Shown: positions 26,296 through 37,628, counted from the first letter of the stretch. The stretch is DNA of 64,000 nucleotides from Clostridia bacterium (GCA_026414765.1 JAOAIJ010000015.1:62001-126000); one strand, 5' to 3'. A program made the numbers and translations. The notes: a model not told the origin generated them from the letters alone.

Positions 26296-27591
26296 GTGGC
26301 AGTTAACACTTCAATTAGTTTAAGGAACAAAATCATATATTGCGTATATACTCGGAACTATAAAGGGAATGGCACTTTTAGGGATGTGGAAAGCGATCTG
26401 GATAGAATCAGGGACTTGGGTGTGGACATAGTATGGTTTCTGCCTGTTCATCCTATTGGACAGGTAAATAGGAAAGGAAATCTCGGAAGTCCTTATTCCA
26501 TAGAGGATCACAGGGAAATAAACCCTGAATACGGAACAATAGAGGATTTTAAGAAATTGTTAGATGGTATACACAGCAAGGGGATGATGGTAATGATGGA
26601 TATACCATTCTACTATACATCATACAAATCCAAGCTGTATAAGGCTCACCCGGAGTGGTTCTATAGAAAACCGGATGGCAGTTTGGGAAGTAAAATTGAT
26701 CACTGTGATGATGTTATTGAACCTGATTACTCAAACCGGGAGCTTTGGGACTATCAGATAGAGACATTGAAATACTGGGCAGAGTTTGGAATTGATGGCT
26801 TCAGGTGTGATTTGGCACAGCTTGTACCTCTTGAGTTCTGGCAGAAGGCACGGGAAGAAGTTGAAAAGGTAAAAAAAGGTATAATCTGGCTTTCAGACAG
26901 CATTAGTCCGGATTTTATGATGTATATGCGTAATAATGGATTTTCTGCCAGTTCAGATTGTGAAATGTTTCAGGTGTTTGACATAACCTATGATTACGAT
27001 GTAGATTTTGCCTTTCGTCCATTCCTAAGAGGTGAATCAAGCCTGGATTCATATATAGAAAGATTACGCTGCCAGGAAATAATCAATCCATCTAACTATG
27101 TAAAACTGAGGTTTTTGGAAAATCATGATCAGGAAAGGGCTAAAATGCTATTCCCTGTAAAAGAGGATCTGATTATGTGGACGGCATTTCTGTATTTCCA
27201 GAAGGGTGCTGTGCTGTTGTATGCCGGTCAGGAAGCAATGGATGAAAAGACACCAAACTTGTTTGACAAGGACAGGGTCAACTGGAATGGCATGACAGGA
27301 GAATTTAGCTCATATATCAAACTTTTAGGGGCTATCAAAAAAGATCCCTTATTTGCATCAGGCAGATATATGATTAATGACACATCCAAACGCGGAGTCG
27401 TAGCAGCATCATATAAGGGCGATACCAAAAAACTCATAGGAGTATTCAATATAGAAAGGAAAGAAGGATTTATTGAAGTAGATTGCAGGGATGGGATTTA
27501 TAAAAATATGATCGATGGTGAGGATTTGGCTATAAATCAGGGAAAATTGAGACTGAACACAAAGCCTGTAATTTTTGAAGTTAAGATATAG
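26296..27591 (+). CDS. GH13 (alpha-amylase family) protein with altered catalytic motifs
   Basis: The 431-residue protein has the alpha-amylase barrel: VDIVWFLPVHPIGQ, YSIEDHREINPEYGT, AHPEWFYRKPDG, GFRCDLAQ and ENHDQERA. The nucleophile Asp (D172) and the late His-Asp pair (277-278) are present. However, region I reads DIPFYY, where family members have D-x-x-x-N-H, and the general acid Glu of region III is an Asp (WLSDSI, D201). It may have a changed or very weak activity, or a binding role. The GTG at 26296 follows GTGGGGAG. No signal peptide is seen, so it acts in the cytosol, perhaps on glycogen or maltodextrin. It lies between pgk-tpi and gpmI. Confidence 0.8.
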   Translation: MAVNTSISLRNKIIYCVYTRNYKGNGTFRDVESDLDRIRDLGVDIVWFLPVHPIGQVNRKGNLGSPYSIEDHREINPEYGTIEDFKKLLDGIHSKGMMVMMDIPFYYTSYKSKLYKAHPEWFYRKPDGSLGSKIDHCDDVIEPDYSNRELWDYQIETLKYWAEFGIDGFRCDLAQLVPLEFWQKAREEVEKVKKGIIWLSDSISPDFMMYMRNNGFSASSDCEMFQVFDITYDYDVDFAFRPFLRGESSLDSYIERLRCQEIINPSNYVKLRFLENHDQERAKMLFPVKEDLIMWTAFLYFQKGAVLLYAGQEAMDEKTPNLFDKDRVNWNGMTGEFSSYIKLLGAIKKDPLFASGRYMINDTSKRGVVAASYKGDTKKLIGVFNIERKEGFIEVDCRDGIYKNMIDGEDLAINQGKLRLNTKPVIFEVKI

Positions 27592-27609
27592 AACCGCCTT
27601 ATAGGAACA

Positions 27610-27662
27610 TTGAGAAATAATTAACACAATAAGTTTTCAAAACAAATATTGTGGTATATAAT
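27610..27662 (+). promoter_or_regulatory. Promoter of gpmI with a Rex-like palindrome
   Basis: TTTTCA (27634-27639) and a perfect TATAAT (27657-27662) are 17 bases apart. Just upstream, 27610-27627 reads TTGAGAA-ATAA-TTAACAC, agreeing with the Rex consensus TTGTTAA-N4-TTAACAA at 11 of 14 positions. The promoter is convincing; the operator is tentative. Confidence 0.55.
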
Positions 27663-27767
27663 AATGGAGATTATATATATGTAAATTATAGCTTATGTAT
27701 ATTTGAATAATTTGCATTTACATATTGAAAAGTAGTAATAGTTATAGATGAAATGGAGAGTGGATTT

Positions 27768-29306
27768 ATGAAAGGTGATAAATTAGTTGCTTTAATAATC
27801 CTGGATGGTTTTGGAATAAACCCAAAAGAACAGGGCAATGCCATAAAAGCTGCAAATAAGCCAAATCTTGACAGACTTTTCGCTGAATACCCAAACACTG
27901 TCATACATACAAGTGGTATGGATGTAGGCCTTCCAAGAGGACAAATGGGAAATTCTGAAGTAGGGCATACCAATATCGGTGCAGGAAGGATTGTTTATCA
28001 GGAGCTTACCAGGATAACAAAGTCAATCGAGGATGGAGATTTTTTTGATAAGAATGAATTTCTGAGTGCTGTTGAAAACTGTAAAAAGAACAATTCTAAA
28101 TTGCACTTGTTCGGATTACTGTCAGATGGGGGAGTTCACAGCCATAACACACATCTTTACGCTCTGATTGAACTTGCAAAAAAACAGGGTCTGAAGGATG
28201 TATATGTTCACTGCTTCTTTGATGGTAGGGATGTACCACCTGACAGTGCAAAAGGTTATGTTGAAGAGTTGGAAGCTAAGTTGAAGGAAATCGGTACAGG
28301 TAAAATAGCATCGATCATGGGAAGATATTTCTCCATGGACAGAGATAACCGCTGGGACAGGGTAAAACAAGCATATGATGTTATGGTGCTTGGACAGGGG
28401 CTTACATCTGAGAGTGCAGGTAAAGCTGTCGCTGATTCTTACGCAGCTGAAATATATGACGAATTTGTTAAACCTACAGCTATCGTAGAAAACGGTAAGC
28501 CTGTAGCTACTATAGATAAAAATGATTCTGTCATTTTCTTTAATTTCAGACCAGACAGAGCCAGGGAAATAACAAGAACCTTTGTAGATCCTGACTTTAG
28601 CGGTTTTGAAAGAGCGAAGGGATTTTTCCCGCTTTATTATGTATGTATGACTCAGTATGATAAAACAATGCCTAATGTTGTTGTTGCTTTTAAGCCTGAC
28701 AGTCTTGCAAATACATTTGGAGAATACATCAGCAAGCAGGGGTACAAGCAGTTGAGGATAGCGGAAACTGAAAAGTACGCACATGTCACTTTCTTCTTCA
28801 ACGGGGGTGTTGAGACCGTGTATGAGGGAGAAGACAGGGCCTTGATTCCGTCTCCTAAGGTTGCAACTTATGATCTGAAGCCGGAAATGAGTGCTTATGA
28901 AGTTGCGGAGGAAGCTCTGGAAAGGATTAATTCCAAAAAGTATGATGTTATTGTACTGAATTTTGCAAACTGTGATATGGTAGGGCATACAGGTGTTTTT
29001 GACGCTGCTAAGGTTGCTGTTGAGACTATAGATGTTTGTCTTGGTAAAATAATCGATGCCATAGAGGCTCAAGGCGGGATAGCATTGATCACTGCCGACC
29101 ATGGAAATGCCGAACAGATGCTGGATTATGAGACAGGAGGTCCTTTTACCGCTCATACTACCTACACAGTTCCATTGATTGGAGTGGGACTCGGAAATAT
29201 GAAACTAAAAGAAGGAAAACTTGCCGACCTTGCTCCTACAATACTTGATTTGATGGGACTTAAGAAGCCTGAAGAGATGACAGGGACTTCACTTATAGAA
29301 AAATAA
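27768..29306 (+). CDS. gpmI: 2,3-bisphosphoglycerate-independent phosphoglycerate mutase
   Basis: The 512-residue enzyme interconverts 3- and 2-phosphoglycerate. It shows [18 protein letters not shown], the phosphoserine site [17 protein letters not shown], metal ligands in [17 protein letters not shown] and NCDMVGHTG, and the ending [11 protein letters not shown]. It is the alkaline-phosphatase-fold type that needs manganese. The ATG at 27768 is preferred because GGAGAGTGG lies just before it; an ATG at 27753 is inside that site. A bidirectional terminator follows and faces the regulator gene on the other strand. Confidence 0.96.
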   Translation: MKGDKLVALIILDGFGINPKEQGNAIKAANKPNLDRLFAEYPNTVIHTSGMDVGLPRGQMGNSEVGHTNIGAGRIVYQELTRITKSIEDGDFFDKNEFLSAVENCKKNNSKLHLFGLLSDGGVHSHNTHLYALIELAKKQGLKDVYVHCFFDGRDVPPDSAKGYVEELEAKLKEIGTGKIASIMGRYFSMDRDNRWDRVKQAYDVMVLGQGLTSESAGKAVADSYAAEIYDEFVKPTAIVENGKPVATIDKNDSVIFFNFRPDRAREITRTFVDPDFSGFERAKGFFPLYYVCMTQYDKTMPNVVVAFKPDSLANTFGEYISKQGYKQLRIAETEKYAHVTFFFNGGVETVYEGEDRALIPSPKVATYDLKPEMSAYEVAEEALERINSKKYDVIVLNFANCDMVGHTGVFDAAKVAVETIDVCLGKIIDAIEAQGGIALITADHGNAEQMLDYETGGPFTAHTTYTVPLIGVGLGNMKLKEGKLADLAPTILDLMGLKKPEEMTGTSLIEK

Positions 29307-29309
29307 CAA

Positions 29310-29340
29310 AAAAACAGGGCGGCTATGTCGCCCTGTTTTT
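29310..29340. terminator. Bidirectional terminator between gpmI and the response regulator
   Basis: AAAAACAGGGCG and CGCCCTGTTTTT form a 12-bp stem with a 7-base loop and T runs on both strands. Confidence 0.9.
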
Positions 29341-30927
29341 ATCACTTTCCTTATACTCGAAAGGGGTCATTCCGGTTATTTTCTTAAACAGTTTACTGAA
29401 ATATTTCGGATCGGAGTAACCGATCTTACTGCTTATTTCATATATGTTCATATCGGTAGACTGTAAGAGCCTTTTTGCATTTTCTATCCTTACATTGGTT
29501 TTGTAGTCTACAAAACTCATTCCCAAATCTTTTTTAAACAGTTCACTGAAATATGTCGGATTCAGATGGATATACTTTGCTACCTGTTCAAGACTTATGT
29601 CATTATTATAATTCTGGTCTATGATTCTTTTGGCATTTTCTACAGGGTTTAAATTGGTTTCAGGATTCCTAACACTGTAATGATTGCATATGTTTTGCAG
29701 CAGTTCTACCATGTAGGCTTCCAAATCAGCCATAAACACAGTATTCCTGATTTTTTCATACGGATGCAGGTTTGAAAAAGAAGAAACGTACTCTATAAAG
29801 GACATTTGCATATTTAGCTTGGTTATTATTGTTTGAATAAAGTTCCAGAAAAATTCCTTTATAGTATCAGGCTTAAAATATTGTCTGGATCTAAAGTGGG
29901 TTACGGCACTTTCCACACACTGCTGAGCTGCTTCAATGTTTAGAAATTTTATTCCGAAAACTACTCTGTCCATATTCTCCTCTGAAATATAAAAACTGGT
30001 ATTTTCTATAATGCTGTTTTGGCTATGATATATTGTTTTACCATACCCTTCCCAGAATCTTAATGCAAGGGTATCACATGCCTGGGCGTAAAGCTCGGGC
30101 AATTTTGTGATCTGAGCAGGACCACTTACACCTATGGACAATGTGCTTTCAAAGGCCTTATTGAAAAGTGCGCAGCAAAGTTCAAAGGCTTTATTTAAGA
30201 TAAAACTGTCATAGCTTGCCGGATGGTTGATTATGGCAATTATTTCGTTATCTGCAGATGGTTTTGTGAAGGTAACACCCCTAAGATATTTTCTTACTAC
30301 GCGCCTTATTATTGCCCTGAATCTAATAGTGCAACTATTATTTCTTATAACTGTGAGATCATCGGGAGAAAAGACTGCAACTGTATAAAACGGAAGATCA
30401 AACCTGATTCCACACTTGAGAAGCGTTCCCTGCATGGCATCAGCTGTCAGCAGGCTGGGAACAATCAGCTGGTTTAGTACATTATCATACATTAGGGGAA
30501 TAGTAGCCCTATACTGATCTTTCAGCATTTTATGTTCTTCCTTATGCCTGCTCTCATCTCTTATGGTGTCTATCACTTTTTGAAGTACCTGGGTAATTTC
30601 TGACTGATTCACCGGTTTCAGTACATAATCGGATACTCCGAATTTAATGGCGGCTTTTGTGTATTCAAAGTCACTATGTCCACTTATTATTATTATTTTT
30701 ATGTACGGATAAACCTGTCTGAGTTCTTGAATTAATTCAAGCCCAGTAAGTCCGGGCATCCTGATATCTGTTATGAGAATATCAGGTTCATATTTTTTGC
30801 ACATGTCCAGTGCTTCGATACCGTTTGAAGCTTCTCCCACAAGATGAAGCCCAAGCTGTTGGAAGGGTATCACACTTGTTATAGTCATCCTTACCCATTT
30901 CTCGTCATCTGCTATGAGAACTTTCAT
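29323..30927 (-). CDS. YesN-like response regulator with AraC-type DNA-binding domain
   Basis: The 534-residue protein has a receiver domain (about residues 1-120) with KVLIADDEKW and phospho-acceptor Asp54 in LITDIRMPG. A long middle region follows, and a C-terminal AraC double helix-turn-helix with YIHLNPTYFSELFKKD and EISSKIGYSDPKYFSKLFKK closes it. The ATG at 30927 has GAAAGGGGAA upstream; the frame open further upstream has no such site. It should be phosphorylated by the histidine kinase encoded upstream. Relatives often control sugar uptake or glycoside hydrolase genes; no such target is adjacent, unless the GH13 or gpmI region is involved (speculative). Confidence 0.9.
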   Translation of the reverse strand: MKVLIADDEKWVRMTITSVIPFQQLGLHLVGEASNGIEALDMCKKYEPDILITDIRMPGLTGLELIQELRQVYPYIKIIIISGHSDFEYTKAAIKFGVSDYVLKPVNQSEITQVLQKVIDTIRDESRHKEEHKMLKDQYRATIPLMYDNVLNQLIVPSLLTADAMQGTLLKCGIRFDLPFYTVAVFSPDDLTVIRNNSCTIRFRAIIRRVVRKYLRGVTFTKPSADNEIIAIINHPASYDSFILNKAFELCCALFNKAFESTLSIGVSGPAQITKLPELYAQACDTLALRFWEGYGKTIYHSQNSIIENTSFYISEENMDRVVFGIKFLNIEAAQQCVESAVTHFRSRQYFKPDTIKEFFWNFIQTIITKLNMQMSFIEYVSSFSNLHPYEKIRNTVFMADLEAYMVELLQNICNHYSVRNPETNLNPVENAKRIIDQNYNNDISLEQVAKYIHLNPTYFSELFKKDLGMSFVDYKTNVRIENAKRLLQSTDMNIYEISSKIGYSDPKYFSKLFKKITGMTPFEYKESDKNRAT

Positions 30928-31148
30928 TTTACCGGTTTCCCCTTTCAATCTCCATTTATGCTGATAGAAATGATAACTTTGTTTTAGTGAGGTTTGTTTG
31001 TAAGTAAGTATCAAGTTTGTTGTATCAATTATGTTCCAGGGTAAAACTCATTGTTCAATTATGGAGTACTATGTTATATAGTAAAGGAAAACAATTTCCA
31101 GAAGCTGTTTTCTGACCTGTAAGACATTGTTTTTCCTATTTATCTCAG

Positions 31149-33065
31149 CTAATATAAAGGGTTTATCTTTGTTATGTTTTCTGTTATAGAGGGCAGAATT
31201 ATCTCAACACATGCTCCGGATTGGCATTCCTTATAAGTAATGCCATATTGGCTGCCAAAGTATAGCTTTATTCTGGAATTAACGTTTTGGGCGCCTATCC
31301 CTGTTCCTTTGGCTGAAGTAATATGACCGTTTTCTGAGTTTTGTGCACTTAAAATATTCTGCTCGGAATACTGACATTCAGAGAGCGTCCTGTTTAGCTC
31401 GCGTACCTTCTCGGGGGTTATACCCATACCATCGTCAGAGATCTCTATCCTGATAGTATTTTCCAGACTGAGTATACTGATTTTTATCCTGCCTTTTCCA
31501 AGTTTCAGTTCCAGCCCATGCTTTATTGAGTTTTCTACAATCGGCTGAAGTGTCAGTTTTAATATTTTATGATCATATAACTTTTCAGGTATATTATATG
31601 ATAAAATAAATTTGTTGTCATGCCGGAAGTTTTGTATGGCAATATACTCTTCAATATTCTGAATTTCACTTCTCACAGATACCAGCAAATCGCTGCTTAT
31701 ACTGTATCTGAAGAGTGAAGACAGGCACCTGGACATCTCAGCTATGCCGGGTATACCGTGGAAAAGTGCTGCACCTCTTATTGACTCTAAGGTGTTATAT
31801 AAAAAATGGGGATTTATCTGGCTTTGAAGGGATTTTAACTGTGTTTCCTTCTGTTCGAGCCTGCTGCTGTATACCTTATGTATAAGACTCTGAATATCTG
31901 ACAAGTTATGGGCATCCTGATTTCTTGCAGGCTCATTCTCTTTTGTTGATGAATTTGAAGCGGAGCTGTAACTGTTTCTGCTGTATGAGTATACTGCCGT
32001 AGAAAGCTCATTTATGGGATTAAGGAAAATCATTTTTATAATAAATGAAAATGCATAAATTACTATAAAGCACAAGACCAGTAATAAAACCAGATAATTT
32101 TTCATAAAAAAGGTATATTTTAATGACTCATCTATAGGAATTACACTGATTACTTTCCAATGGTATATGGGTATAGAGCGGTTACTGATATGTACGTTCT
32201 TTCCATCTATCTTGTCTGTAAGGAAACCCTCAGGCCTTTTTGCGACATTTCTTACAAGAAATTCATCAAGCTCTGTAGTTAATAAGGGAAGATTGCTGCT
32301 GAACATTATATTGTTTGATTCATCAACCATATAGATTTCACTTCCGGAAAAATTGCTGCTCCTTATAACGTTAACTGCAGAAGCAATGCTTTCATACTCA
32401 ATATCTACCAGAAATATGCAGGAAGGCAGATTTTCATTAGTTTCATCTTTTATGGATTTGACAAAGGATGTTACGTAAGTATAGCTTCCATCTTCGTAGA
32501 AGCGCATGTTTGTTCCAATAAGTTTGTGTTCGTCTGTAGCCTGGCTGGCAGCTTTAATCCAGTTATCCCAAGTGGTAGGGCCCAATACGGTCTTGCTTAC
32601 GTGTTTACTGTAAAGGGTATACAGTTCATTATTATAAATAATATATATGTTTTCTACAGGTACTTGGGTGTTTTTTGAAATGTTCAATTTCCTGTCAAGC
32701 TGTTCTTTAAAAGCTTCCAGATCAGAGTGTGAGAGAGGTCTCGAGGAACGCGAAAGAATATTTTGCCTGAAGAAGTCAGAATTTTCAATATTGTCCAATA
32801 TTGTTCTGCTATATATGCCCATGTTATCAAGGATAAAGCTTATGGCAGAACTGACCTGAGTTATATTTTCGTTTGCTATGGTAGAGATATTTTCTTGCAT
32901 GTCTTTTTTATAATTATCATAGGTCAATGCTCCGAATATACCAAAAGGCATAAGTACTACAAGTGTAAAGGTTAACATGAAGTATGCCCGGAGTTTAAGG
33001 TAAAGACGGCTGCTGCTGTTCTGCATTAATTTTTTCCGATACCCGAATAAATTTAATAACCTCAT
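31149..33065 (-). CDS. YesM-like sensor histidine kinase
   Basis: The 638-residue protein has an N-terminal membrane helix (about 28-50) and an outer sensing domain of Cache type (about 50-320). A second helix follows (about 325-350), then a linker, and a His-kinase domain with QSQINPHFLYNTLESI, in which the His is the phosphorylation site. The ATPase domain has LQPIVENSIKHGLE (N box), EISDDGMGI and GTGIGAQNVNSRI. This is the LytS/YesM type that pairs with YesN regulators. The ATG has AGGGGATG upstream. About 220 bases separate it from the regulator gene. Confidence 0.9.
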   Translation of the reverse strand: MRLLNLFGYRKKLMQNSSSRLYLKLRAYFMLTFTLVVLMPFGIFGALTYDNYKKDMQENISTIANENITQVSSAISFILDNMGIYSRTILDNIENSDFFRQNILSRSSRPLSHSDLEAFKEQLDRKLNISKNTQVPVENIYIIYNNELYTLYSKHVSKTVLGPTTWDNWIKAASQATDEHKLIGTNMRFYEDGSYTYVTSFVKSIKDETNENLPSCIFLVDIEYESIASAVNVIRSSNFSGSEIYMVDESNNIMFSSNLPLLTTELDEFLVRNVAKRPEGFLTDKIDGKNVHISNRSIPIYHWKVISVIPIDESLKYTFFMKNYLVLLLVLCFIVIYAFSFIIKMIFLNPINELSTAVYSYSRNSYSSASNSSTKENEPARNQDAHNLSDIQSLIHKVYSSRLEQKETQLKSLQSQINPHFLYNTLESIRGAALFHGIPGIAEMSRCLSSLFRYSISSDLLVSVRSEIQNIEEYIAIQNFRHDNKFILSYNIPEKLYDHKILKLTLQPIVENSIKHGLELKLGKGRIKISILSLENTIRIEISDDGMGITPEKVRELNRTLSECQYSEQNILSAQNSENGHITSAKGTGIGAQNVNSRIKLYFGSQYGITYKECQSGACVEIILPSITENITKINPLY

Positions 33066-33263
33066 AAAGTTACATCCCCTAAGAGTTTATAGATAATATG
33101 AAAATTTCTGCGTCATATAGATTATTAGTATTAAGTCATATTTATATAAGGAAAGTAATTTTTTATCACAGTATTATTATTCTATTTAATAATCATCGAA
33201 AAAGCAATCTAAGATTTGTCTTTTACCCCCTATACACAGTTTTCCTACCATATTATTTACCTT

Positions 33264-34079
33264 TTAGACTTTTTGCACAGGGATAAGTATCTTCAAAGGA
33301 AGATATCCGTCTGAAGCTGAGGGGGAATTAGCACCAAGAAATTCGATCGAATAGGGTTTGCAAAAAGAGTATGGGGAAAGGGGTATCCATGTCTGAAATA
33401 TATACTCATATGTAAATTCGATATTTCCGGAAACATGGTTGAATTCAATGCAGCTGAGGGCAGGGATGGTTTTCCCGATGGAATTATCGGGTATGTTTTC
33501 CAATGAATGGACTTGAGAGAATGCTATTTTGAGGATATCTTTACCACATGTATGAGGTTCATGTGCTATTATGTGAGAATGCCTGCCTGAAGGGTGCAGG
33601 CGAGCTTTCTTTCCACTTAACTCTTTGATTTCTCCAACCAGATTTAGCTGCTTTATTTCAACTAAGGAAGGTGTAAAAAAATTATTCGTGTTGATATGGA
33701 TCAGGTATTCAATGTTTGAAGGTGATTTTATAGCTGTTTTACAGATATGATGATCAGTCTTATATTTATTCGGAGTAAGGCCAAACATTCTCTTAAACGC
33801 TCTGGAAAATGTTTCAAGGTTATTAAACTGGTACTCAAATGCGATATCGGTAATCTTTTCATCATTCTGGCGAATAATTTTTGCTGCTTCGGACAACCTC
33901 CTGCGGATAATATAATCATATGGGTTATGACCTGTAAATGCATTGAAAACCCTGGAAAAGTAAAATATGGAGTATCCTATACTTTTTGCCGCATCCATGA
34001 CAGTGATAGGCTCTTTTAAATTTTTCTCAATAAAACATATAGAGTTGTATATTTCGTTTATAGCAGCCATAAGCTCCAT
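33264..34079 (-). CDS. AraC family transcriptional regulator with GyrI-like C-terminal domain
   Basis: The 271-residue protein starts with an AraC helix-turn-helix pair (about 10-108): ITVMDAAKSIGYSIFYFSRVFNAFTGHNPYDYI and AFEYQFNNLETFSRAFKRMFGLTPNKYK. The rest (about 120-270) looks like the effector-binding fold of Rob/GyrI type. This N-terminal HTH order is like Rob and SoxS relatives. The first ATG and one three codons later (34070) both fit the ribosome binding site, so the start is uncertain by 3 residues. The gene for a lone GyrI-like protein lies just upstream with a 9-base gap, so both are co-transcribed. Confidence 0.82.
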   Translation of the reverse strand: MELMAAINEIYNSICFIEKNLKEPITVMDAAKSIGYSIFYFSRVFNAFTGHNPYDYIIRRRLSEAAKIIRQNDEKITDIAFEYQFNNLETFSRAFKRMFGLTPNKYKTDHHICKTAIKSPSNIEYLIHINTNNFFTPSLVEIKQLNLVGEIKELSGKKARLHPSGRHSHIIAHEPHTCGKDILKIAFSQVHSLENIPDNSIGKTIPALSCIEFNHVSGNIEFTYEYIFQTWIPLSPYSFCKPYSIEFLGANSPSASDGYLPLKILIPVQKV

Positions 34080-34088
34080 TCCAATTAA

Positions 34089-34604
34089 TCATATATTCTT
34101 TTCTCTTACAGGGATATATACATCCATTTCGGAGGATTCGACGGAGTCTATACCCTTGAACCGCTTATCATAACAAAGAACCGAGAAATTATATGATACC
34201 TCATATTCTTTTCCAAGCCAGGTGTTGAGTATTTCCCCCCCCCAGTCGGATGTGATTTCCTCGCCCTTCAGTGTAAATACAGCATACCTTGTAGGCGGCA
34301 GCTGTCTTGCAACACATTCTATGGGGATGTCCTCCAGTCTGCTCACAATAACACCGGCAAACACATCAAAAAGGCCGGTTTCTATAGTCTGTTGGGTTAT
34401 GAAGTGTATTTCAAAGGTGCAATCCTGAAAGCGGACATTTTTTATCAGTCCGGAGTTTGTACTATAATACTTGTAAAACCGTTTCCACAATTCACCGATT
34501 TGATTTTCTTCGCTCCATGCTGAAGCTTTTTCAAAGGGATCGCCGAAGAAATTCATACCTATAAGAAAGAAAGTTTCTACTTCGGTTATTCTTATAAATT
34601 CCAT
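34089..34604 (-). CDS. GyrI-like small-molecule-binding domain protein
   Basis: The 171-residue protein has the SOUL/GyrI-like effector-binding fold of AraC-type activators but no DNA-binding part. Visible segments are ENQIGELWKRFYKYY, GLFDVFAGVIVSRLEDIP, LPPTRYAVFTLKGEEIT and NTWLGKEYEVSYNF. The ATG at 34604 has AAAGGTGA upstream; the longer frame begins with a GTG inside that site. It could bind a drug or metabolite and act with the AraC regulator next to it. The roughly 300 bases upstream, facing trmO, hold no gene I can support. Confidence 0.78.
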   Translation of the reverse strand: MEFIRITEVETFFLIGMNFFGDPFEKASAWSEENQIGELWKRFYKYYSTNSGLIKNVRFQDCTFEIHFITQQTIETGLFDVFAGVIVSRLEDIPIECVARQLPPTRYAVFTLKGEEITSDWGGEILNTWLGKEYEVSYNFSVLCYDKRFKGIDSVESSEMDVYIPVREKNI

Positions 34605-34907
34605 ATATATCACCTTTCAGATGCAGCATTCATCAATTTAGCCGGTCGGCTCAGATAAAACCATGTTTTATCAAAGCTTCGTAGGCGTACTCCAGGTCAC
34701 CATATAAGCAGTTTTTACCAAACTAACATGACGAGATGAATTAATTATATAATATGCGCTACCAATAGGCGAGAGCAAATTTCATCAAATCACTACCTCA
34801 AATTGCCTTAATAGGTACTGTAATCAAGCAATAATAGTCAAGAAGTTTTTTTATGCCAATGGTAAAATTTTAACATAAAAAATTATTTGATAAGGATGGG
34901 GTTTAAG

Positions 34908-35393
34908 ATGAGTGAAGAAATCAGAATATCACCAATCGGGTTTGTTAAAGTTATAAATAACCGGCAAATGCTGGTTATAAACAAGGAATTCATAGAGGCT
35001 ATGGACGGTCTGGATGGTTTTAGCCATATAAATGTACTTTGGTGGTGCAACTTGTTTGATAATAGTGAATACCGAAATATTTTGACATCAGAGCAGCCAT
35101 ATAAAAACGCACCTGAAAAACTTGGTATCTTCGCAACAAGGGCACCAATCAGACCAAATCCGGTAGCATTAACAACAGTGTCACTAATCGGGATAGATAA
35201 AAAAACAGGTGAAATACATGTAGACTATATTGATGCTGAAGAGGGTACTCCGATAATAGATATTAAACCATACTACCCTTGTTCAGATAGAGTCAAAAAC
35301 GTAACTACGCCTGAATGGAGCTCCGGTTGGCCGGCATGGAGAGAGGATTCTGCTCACTTTGACTGGAGTTCGGTCTTTATTAATGCCAGATAA
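34908..35393 (+). CDS. trmO: tRNA (N6-threonylcarbamoyladenosine(37)-N6)-methyltransferase TrmO-like
   Basis: The 161-residue protein shows ISPIGFVKV at the start, DGFSHINVLWWCN, the S-adenosylmethionine site ATRAPIRPNPVAL, and a C-terminal DIKPYYPCSDRV. This is the TsaA/YaeB/TrmO fold, an unusual beta-barrel methyltransferase that adds a methyl to t6A37 of some tRNAs. Short lone forms such as this are common in anaerobes and may act on other substrates. The ATG at 34908 has AAGGATGGGG upstream. The gene ends in a terminator shared with the peroxiredoxin gene. Confidence 0.85.
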   Translation: MSEEIRISPIGFVKVINNRQMLVINKEFIEAMDGLDGFSHINVLWWCNLFDNSEYRNILTSEQPYKNAPEKLGIFATRAPIRPNPVALTTVSLIGIDKKTGEIHVDYIDAEEGTPIIDIKPYYPCSDRVKNVTTPEWSSGWPAWREDSAHFDWSSVFINAR

Positions 35394-35400
35394 AGTGAAT

Positions 35401-35443
35401 TACTTCCCCAAGGAAATAAGGAGTAAATATCCCTGGGGAAGTA
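35401..35443. terminator. Bidirectional hairpin between trmO and the peroxiredoxin gene
   Basis: TACTTCCCCA and TGGGGAAGTA form a 10-bp stem with a 23-base loop; T-rich stretches flank it on the plus strand. Confidence 0.7.
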
Positions 35444-35446
35444 GTT

Positions 35447-35983
35447 TTACAATGTTCCTTCTCCCGGATGCCAGTCAATAGGACACAAACCACCGGATTG
35501 CAGGGCTTGAAGAACTCTTAGCGTTTCATCAACACTTCTTCCTACATTTAAGTCATGTACGACAGAATATCTTACATATCCTTTAGGATCTAAAATAAAT
35601 AATCCCCTAAGTGCAATTCCTTCTTCGTCAATTAATATGCCGTAGCTGCGCGTGACAGATTTGGTCATGTCAGAAGCCAGCGGATAATTAATCTTACCGA
35701 GTCCACCATTTTCTATTTCAGTATTGATCCATGCCTTATGTGAGAACTTGCTGTCAACACTTACCCCAAGAACCTCCGCATTAAACTTTTTGAATTCATC
35801 AATTCTTTTGCTGATTCCTGAGATTTCTGTAGGACATACAAATGTAAAATCAAGGGGGTAAAAGAAGAGTACAAGCCATTTATCTCTATAGCCGGATGAG
35901 GTAACTTCTATAAAGTCCTCTCCGTTACCGCTTACAGCTTCCATCTTGAAATCCGGCGCAATTTTGCCTACAAGTCTTTCCAT
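35447..35983 (-). CDS. Two-cysteine peroxiredoxin (AhpC/Prx family)
   Basis: The 178-residue protein has the peroxidatic Cys in FYPLDFTFVCPTE and the resolving Cys near the end in GGLCPIDWHPGEGTL. It is a typical 2-Cys peroxiredoxin that reduces hydrogen peroxide and organic peroxides, protecting an anaerobe from oxygen stress. The ATG at 35983 is chosen because GAATGGAG lies upstream and the family begins near MERLVGKIAPDFK; an ATG further upstream at 36019 is less likely. No thioredoxin-like partner gene lies next to it. Confidence 0.93.
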   Translation of the reverse strand: MERLVGKIAPDFKMEAVSGNGEDFIEVTSSGYRDKWLVLFFYPLDFTFVCPTEISGISKRIDEFKKFNAEVLGVSVDSKFSHKAWINTEIENGGLGKINYPLASDMTKSVTRSYGILIDEEGIALRGLFILDPKGYVRYSVVHDLNVGRSVDETLRVLQALQSGGLCPIDWHPGEGTL

Positions 35984-36159
35984 GCTTATCTCCATTCCTT
36001 TCAGATTTTTTTGTTCCATATTTAAATCTGATCCAAAGAGCAGTTATTGGGGCAGACACTCTGCTCAGCTAAACTTATTATTCCCCAAAGCTGCGGTAAT
36101 AATCTCAATAGAAAGTTTTAAATCTGAAAATCTGGTTAAAATAATGCTAAGCTTATATA

Positions 36160-36177
36160 TTGATAAAAAAATATCAA
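36160..36177 (+). promoter_or_regulatory. Palindrome upstream of eno, Rex-like
   Basis: TTGATA and TATCAA form a perfect inverted repeat around six As. Compared with TTGTTAA-N4-TTAACAA it agrees at 11 of 14 positions. It lies about 75 bases before the eno ribosome binding site. Tentative, because the sequence is very AT-rich. Confidence 0.4.
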
Positions 36178-36197
36178 AAAATATTTACAATTTATAA

Positions 36198-37571
<1,374 letters not shown>

Positions 37572-37594
37572 TTAATGTAGCTCTGTAAATAATC

Positions 37595-37628
37595 AAACAA
37601 GCCATATTTATAAATGTGGCTTGTTTTT
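37595..37628 (+). terminator. Terminator after eno
   Basis: AACAAGCCATA and TGTGGCTTGTT (one G-T pair) enclose an 8-base loop, followed by a T run. Confidence 0.88.

Noticed and set aside
28122-29156. 344-residue minus-strand frame opposite gpmI
   Set aside because: It is fully antisense to a clear gene, has no family match and no own start site; long shadows like this arise from codon bias.
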